DNA from: Hypomesus transpacificus
Taxonomy: Eukaryota > Chordata > Actinopteri > Osmeriformes > Osmeridae
Direction of reading: 5' to 3'
DNA length: 64,000 nt
Assembly (NCBI RefSeq): GCF_021917145.1
Contig: NC_061068.1
Coordinates: 11,106,975-11,170,974, forward strand
A program made the translations under genes and the position numbers. Below are positions 59,826-64,000 of this stretch, piece after piece. Each line of letters begins with the position of its first letter. Positions within the stretch are counted from its first letter, which is position 1. Below the pieces are notes generated by a model that was given only the letters and a program-made list of their open reading frames with translations, was not told where the DNA came from and did not search any database.

Positions 59826-61249
59826 AGGCGTTAGGATTTTCATCTTTGTCTTGACAAGACTTCGCTTTGTCGTATAGTTAGTTTTTGTTCACACAAAACA
59901 CGTGCCATTGTTGGTCAGAAATCCATTCGACCTGGACCGAGCTGTCACTGTTCAACTACGGCAAGTGAGTCCTAAATGTCTTGATAAAGTACTGCAGGCG
60001 TTATAGGCTGTAGGAAGGGGACAGGATCAAGAGCCGAGTTATCTCCCATAAGCCTTGTTAGCAACAGCATCTCTGAAGAGAAAGCGAGGGCAACATCAAA
60101 GTCTTCACGATCAGTCAGAGGAGATGAGCCGAGTTTTTTTGATTCGAAAAATGTAGTTTTCCAACGGGGGCATCATTTCAACTTTAACCGCTAATTGCTC
60201 CTTTTTTAGTGTGTGTTATTTTTTTCTTCTTTTCTCTGTTTTTTGGTGACCGTGCTGTCTTTCATTGAAGCAGAAACAAGCTGTGTGTCGCGGCGTCTCC
60301 GCTGCTCTCCTCCCCTCTGCGAGGTTCCCGCGCCCGCTTTGATATGTCTGTTCTTTTGGAAGCTGCCGCCATCGTCGTGCCACGATCGTCCCCGCTCGGC
60401 CCGACTCCCTGGAACCCCCCCGGCCCGCCCGCCCCGGGTTGTGTGTTCACTCGTTTATTTCAGCTTCTAAAAAGGCTGTGATGCCTTCACTTCCCTCACT
60501 GTCTCCTTCCCCCTATTAGGGCTCCCGAGGCGGAGGGGGGGCTGTGAAAGCCGGAGGGCCGTGGGGGGTGACACTCAGCAGCGGGGGGGTGAGTCAAAGC
60601 AGGGGCGGATGCGTCTGGGACTTTAAAGACCTCATGTGCTCTCTTTGCTAACTGGCATCGCGGCTGCAGAGATCAGTCTCCACACACCCGGCAGTGTCCT
60701 GGCTGGGCTGATGGATGATGCTTCTGGGGTCTTTTGTGCGAGTCTCTGGGAGCTCCGGAGCTATGTTCCATCCCTGACAAAAGGAGAAAATTGTCAATAA
60801 TCTCCATCCTGTTAAACGGAGCCTGCTGAGCTCTACATCTTGTTCTCCAGGCCGACAAATTAGTCTTTGGAGGACCGTCTCTGAACGTGTCTGATGAATT
60901 TCAGCGCTTTGGCTGAAATGTTGTCAGATGAATGCAGCTTTGGCTCGATTTAAAACCGTCTTAGCATCGAGCCTTTGGACCATGCTGTTCCCTACCATGA
61001 TCCTCCCTCAGATCTGATATAACAGGGTAGGATTAAGCAAGCAGGTGAGTAGCTGAAATCAGCTTGTGCTGCCAGACCAGGTCTGTAAAGAGGAAGTGAG
61101 CGTGAGGGGAGGAACGGTTCTGCTCTGGCTGGCTGGCCTGGTGGAGAGCTGAAGGGTCCGCCATGGTTGGGGACTAGAAGTCCGTTGTCTGCAACAGTAT
61201 AGTTCTGCACAACTCCGATTTCCTCCTCTCCTTGTCTCTCCTTGTCTGT
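59826..61249. other. Non-coding, partly GC-rich
   Basis: GC-rich, CpG-containing sequence at about 60270-60440 and 60520-60600 could be a promoter-type island, though no exon or donor convinces me. A unique segment at 60840-60960 looks like a possible conserved non-coding element. Confidence 0.3.
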
Positions 61250-61690
61250 GCCCTGCTCTCCTTGTCTGTGCTCTCCTTGTCTGTGCTCTCCTTGTCTGTG
61301 CTCTCCTTGTCTGTGCTCTCCTTGTCTGTGCTCTCCTTGTCTGTGCTCTCCTTGTCTGTGCTCTCCTTGTCTGTGCTCTCCTTGTCTGTGCTCTCCTTGT
61401 CTGTGCTCTCCTTGTCTGTGCTCTCCTTGTCTGTGCTCTCCTCTCCTTGTCTCTCCTCTCCTTGTCTGTGCTCTCCTTGTCTCTCCTCTCCTTGTCTGTG
61501 CTCTCCTTGTCTGTGCTCTCCTCTCCTTGTCTGTGCTCTCCTCTCCTTGTCTGTGCTCTCCTCTCCTTGTCTCTCCTCTCCTTGTCTGTGCTCTCCTTGT
61601 CTCTCCTCTCCTTGTCTCTCCTCTCCTTGTCTCTCCTCTCCTTGTCTCTCCTCTCCTTGTCTCTCCTCTCCTTATCTGTGCTCTCCTGGT
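61250..61690. repeat. 15-bp minisatellite with 20-bp variants
   Basis: Tandem CTCTCCTTGTCTGTG units, near-perfect for the first dozen copies. Further right, longer variants carry an extra CTCTC or end in CTC instead of GTG. All three forward frames stay open and encode Ser/Leu/Cys repeats, an artefact. Confidence 0.95.
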
Positions 61691-63910
61691 CCTCGGTGCT
61701 CTGCTCCTCTCTCTGATTTGTGAGTCATGTTGCCACATGACACGCCACTTTCGCCAAGTGAGTCATCGCAAACAAAAGCACCTCATATGGAGGAGGCCGA
61801 GAGGGAACTGGGGAATTTTTTAGCTTTTCTTATTTTAGCAAAAGTGGCAAAATAAAAATGGTTCTCTCTAATTGAGCAACAGCGCTTAGGCATTCAAAAA
61901 ATGTGCTCATGTAGCTAGCAGGAGGGTCTTGTCATGTTTGCCATGACCAGAACATAACGAGGCACGTGGCTTCACAGCGCACCGCAACGCTGAACGCAAA
62001 GGTTATTATGGCTGATACTGTTTCATTGGGTATTCCAGAGGTAACTCAATACTACCGTGTTGCCTACAGGCATATGCCTGCATTGGAGATTATTTTATTT
62101 TTTTTTTTTACAATATTTTTGAATGGTTCAAGACTACTTCCCCTAGTCCATCTGATGTGTGGTGTGTGCAGTTCACCCATGACACCTCTCCATCATCCCT
62201 CCCTCACCTTTGTTCTACAGAAGCCCTGAAGAGAGAGAGGGGGATAGCGAGAGAGGTAGAAGAGGGAAAGATAGAGAGAGTCATATGGAAGGAGAGGGAA
62301 AGATGAAACAGAAAAGATGGAGACAGAAACGGAATAACAGAAAGAGTGGGCCCTGGAGAGCTATGGGGAGTTTTATTGACCTGTACAGCTCAGCTTGCCC
62401 TTGACCAGCGCATGCTTTCTCATGCTTAGGCTGTCATAAAACTGTAATGACTGTCTCGCGCTGGACAGAAGAGAGGGAGCTACCTGAGGCTGCGACGTGC
62501 TCAGGAGGAATGATCGTGGTCGTTCTCTCGGCCATGCGACCTCACCGCAAACGGAGACGAATGGATAAGGAGCTGTTTGTTCCTTCCTGTGTCCGAGAAC
62601 GCACACCTCCGTCCCTCTCCCGCCCAGCTTCGTGGAGCTGGTTAGGAAGTGCCCGTCTGTGTGCTCCAGGGTTCTGTATTCGTCGAGGCCGCTGAACGCT
62701 GGCCACTGAAAACTTTTGATGTATTCCATTCTTGCGGGCCTCTCTGCAGTGTGCAGGAATGCAACACAGCGATGCAGAGCCTGGTGGGAATGACATTGTA
62801 CTGAGCTCTGGAGTGTTTCATACCCATACACAACAGCTAGCGTGCGCGCATTATATATGTTCGCTTTCAGGAAGCCGCCGCTGCCGCCTGTGTTTGTTTA
62901 CTGTGCCGGCTGTGTCTGGGGCCTGAAGTGAAGCTCTCTGTCAGAGGAGGGAAGCTCTCCTCAGTGCAGGCATGCAGGCAGCCAGACAGACAGACAGCCA
63001 GTGGGACTTCTGTTTCATGTCTTCTCATTCTGCCCTGGAAATCCGCTGTAATGAGCACTGTGTACAGTATAGGGATGGTGTGTACTTTGTTGGTGCGTGT
63101 GCAGTATGTGTGTTTGTTTTATAGTATATAAGGGGTGTGGGCGTGCGTGCATGCGTTTTAAGGTGTGCGTGTTCAGGTCCTAGTGTGCGTGTGTTTAAGG
63201 TGTGTGTGTGTGTGTTTGTGCGCGTGCGTTCTCGTGGAGAAACGAGTACCGTCTGAAAGGAGGTGAACAGTGAGGAGAGCAGGCAGTGCTTGTCCTGGTT
63301 TGAGATGCTGCAGTGTGGGGTTGTGGGAGATGTGGGGAGGCCTGTACCTCCTCCCCCCTGCGCTGCAGCTGGAAAAGGATCCCTGAAAGGTAACCACACA
63401 GCACTAAGCCCTCCATTGTCCAGTTGGATCCACGTCTAAATCACCAAATGCAATTTATTTTGCGCCGAGTTCAATTGGAAAGGCTGACGACACACCCTGC
63501 ATATTTTTGCTGCGTCGCCATGCAAAACGTGTACTTGCACACCTCTCCTACAGTCAGTAGATTTCATGCTGTCAAAAAGGCTGCAGTGAAATCTATGGCC
63601 AACCATGGTGGGATAAATGTTATAGACTGGACTTGTGATGAGCTGGGCATATCGATTGGCAGCTAACAACCACCTCGTCTACCATTGACTGACAGGATGA
63701 CTCTGGAGGCTGCCAGCCCAGGAAATCACAGAGACTGGAGTGTATTCCAAGATCCTTGTTAAAGGGGCAGTGTCGCGGACTCGGATAAAGTCAAGGTAGG
63801 CCTCCTTGAGTGGCTCCATGGGGTTTTAAGCCCGTCTGTAGCTCTGTAGCCCTTAGTCTTTGAGAGGGGAAGTGGGGGAATGATATGACTCAGTGTTACA
63901 TTTTCATTTT
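61691..63910. other. Non-coding right flank
   Basis: A GA-rich run lies at 62222-62345, TG arrays at 63080-63225. A unique, repeat-free block at about 63420-63670 carries an 80-codon open frame but no splice sites, and may be a conserved non-coding element. No gene is supported. Confidence 0.35.
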
Positions 63911-64000
63911 ACATTTAGTCATTTAGCAGACGCTCTTATCCAGAGCGACTTACAGTAAGTACAGGGACATTCCCCCGATGCAAGTAGGGTGAAGTGCCTT
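63911..64000 (-). mobile_element. tRNA-derived SINE, cut by the window edge
   Basis: The tail and part of the body are identical or nearly so to 24253-24345 (ATTTAGCAGACGCTCTTATC; AAGTAGGGTGAAGTGCCTT). The tRNA head would lie beyond position 64000. Confidence 0.9.

Noticed and set aside
61232-61823. Ser/Leu/Cys-rich open frames up to 193 codons
   Set aside because: They arise because the minisatellite unit is 15 bp, a multiple of three, and lacks stops.
63424-63666. An 80-codon open frame in repeat-free sequence
   Set aside because: No splice sites, start context or homology; noted only as a possible conserved non-coding block.
1-64000. CRISPR arrays, prokaryotic operons, riboswitches
   Set aside because: Exon-intron genes, SINEs and microsatellites show that this is vertebrate nuclear DNA. 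The tandem arrays are minisatellites with no spacers.

Overview
This window is vertebrate, almost certainly teleost, nuclear DNA. Its genes are split into short exons with GT-AG introns. It carries a finTRIM-type RING/B30.2 gene, fish tRNA-derived SINEs, hAT-like MITEs, Tc1-like transposon debris and abundant CA/GA microsatellites. I can place seven protein genes. For six of them every exon joins in phase to one complete reading frame; the seventh runs in from beyond the left edge.

Layout. 1-4.1 kb: microsatellite-rich sequence, probably a late intron of slc6a17, whose last two coding exons lie at 4095-4795 (+). 4.8-10.2 kb: no convincing gene, only one orphan exon-like segment and one possible solo LTR. 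10.2-13.2 kb: a six-exon finTRIM-like E3 ligase (-). 13.2-18.3 kb: a transposon graveyard with a duplicated repeat block and Tc1/mariner relics. 18.3-22.0 kb: a five-exon family GT6 glycosyltransferase (+) of the alpha-1,3-galactosyltransferase type, with a MITE in its last intron. 22.7-30.7 kb: a 16-exon coiled-coil gene (-), read as ccdc30. 33.4-34.6 kb: emp3 (+). 36.5-41.4 kb: a nine-exon FAM83 gene (+), probably fam83e. 42.3-46.1 kb: utp3 (+) in 16 exons. 46.8-48.1 kb: ppcs (-). 48.1-64 kb: no coding exon that I can support. This last part holds one candidate 5' noncoding exon at 49.98-50.23 kb, a pair of related hAT-like MITEs, one MITE nested in another element, and a 15-bp minisatellite. 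It looks like the upstream region or first intron of a gene beyond the right edge.

The genes do not form a pathway. They cover synaptic vesicle amino acid transport (slc6a17), immune-type ubiquitin ligation (TRIM), Golgi glycan capping (GT6), a coiled-coil protein, a small tetraspan membrane protein, a CK1-anchoring FAM83 protein, ribosomal small-subunit processing (utp3) and coenzyme A synthesis (ppcs). Two pairs converge tail to tail: GT6/ccdc30 and utp3/ppcs. From memory, ppcs-ccdc30 linkage matches human 1p34 and emp3-fam83e linkage matches human 19q13, so the window mixes two human blocks.

No new defence, secretion or phage-like system is visible. The most interesting items are the GT6 gene with its donor-site residues, the nested and paired MITEs with target duplications, two near-perfect hairpins, the many-exon utp3, and the unexplained 15-kb right flank.
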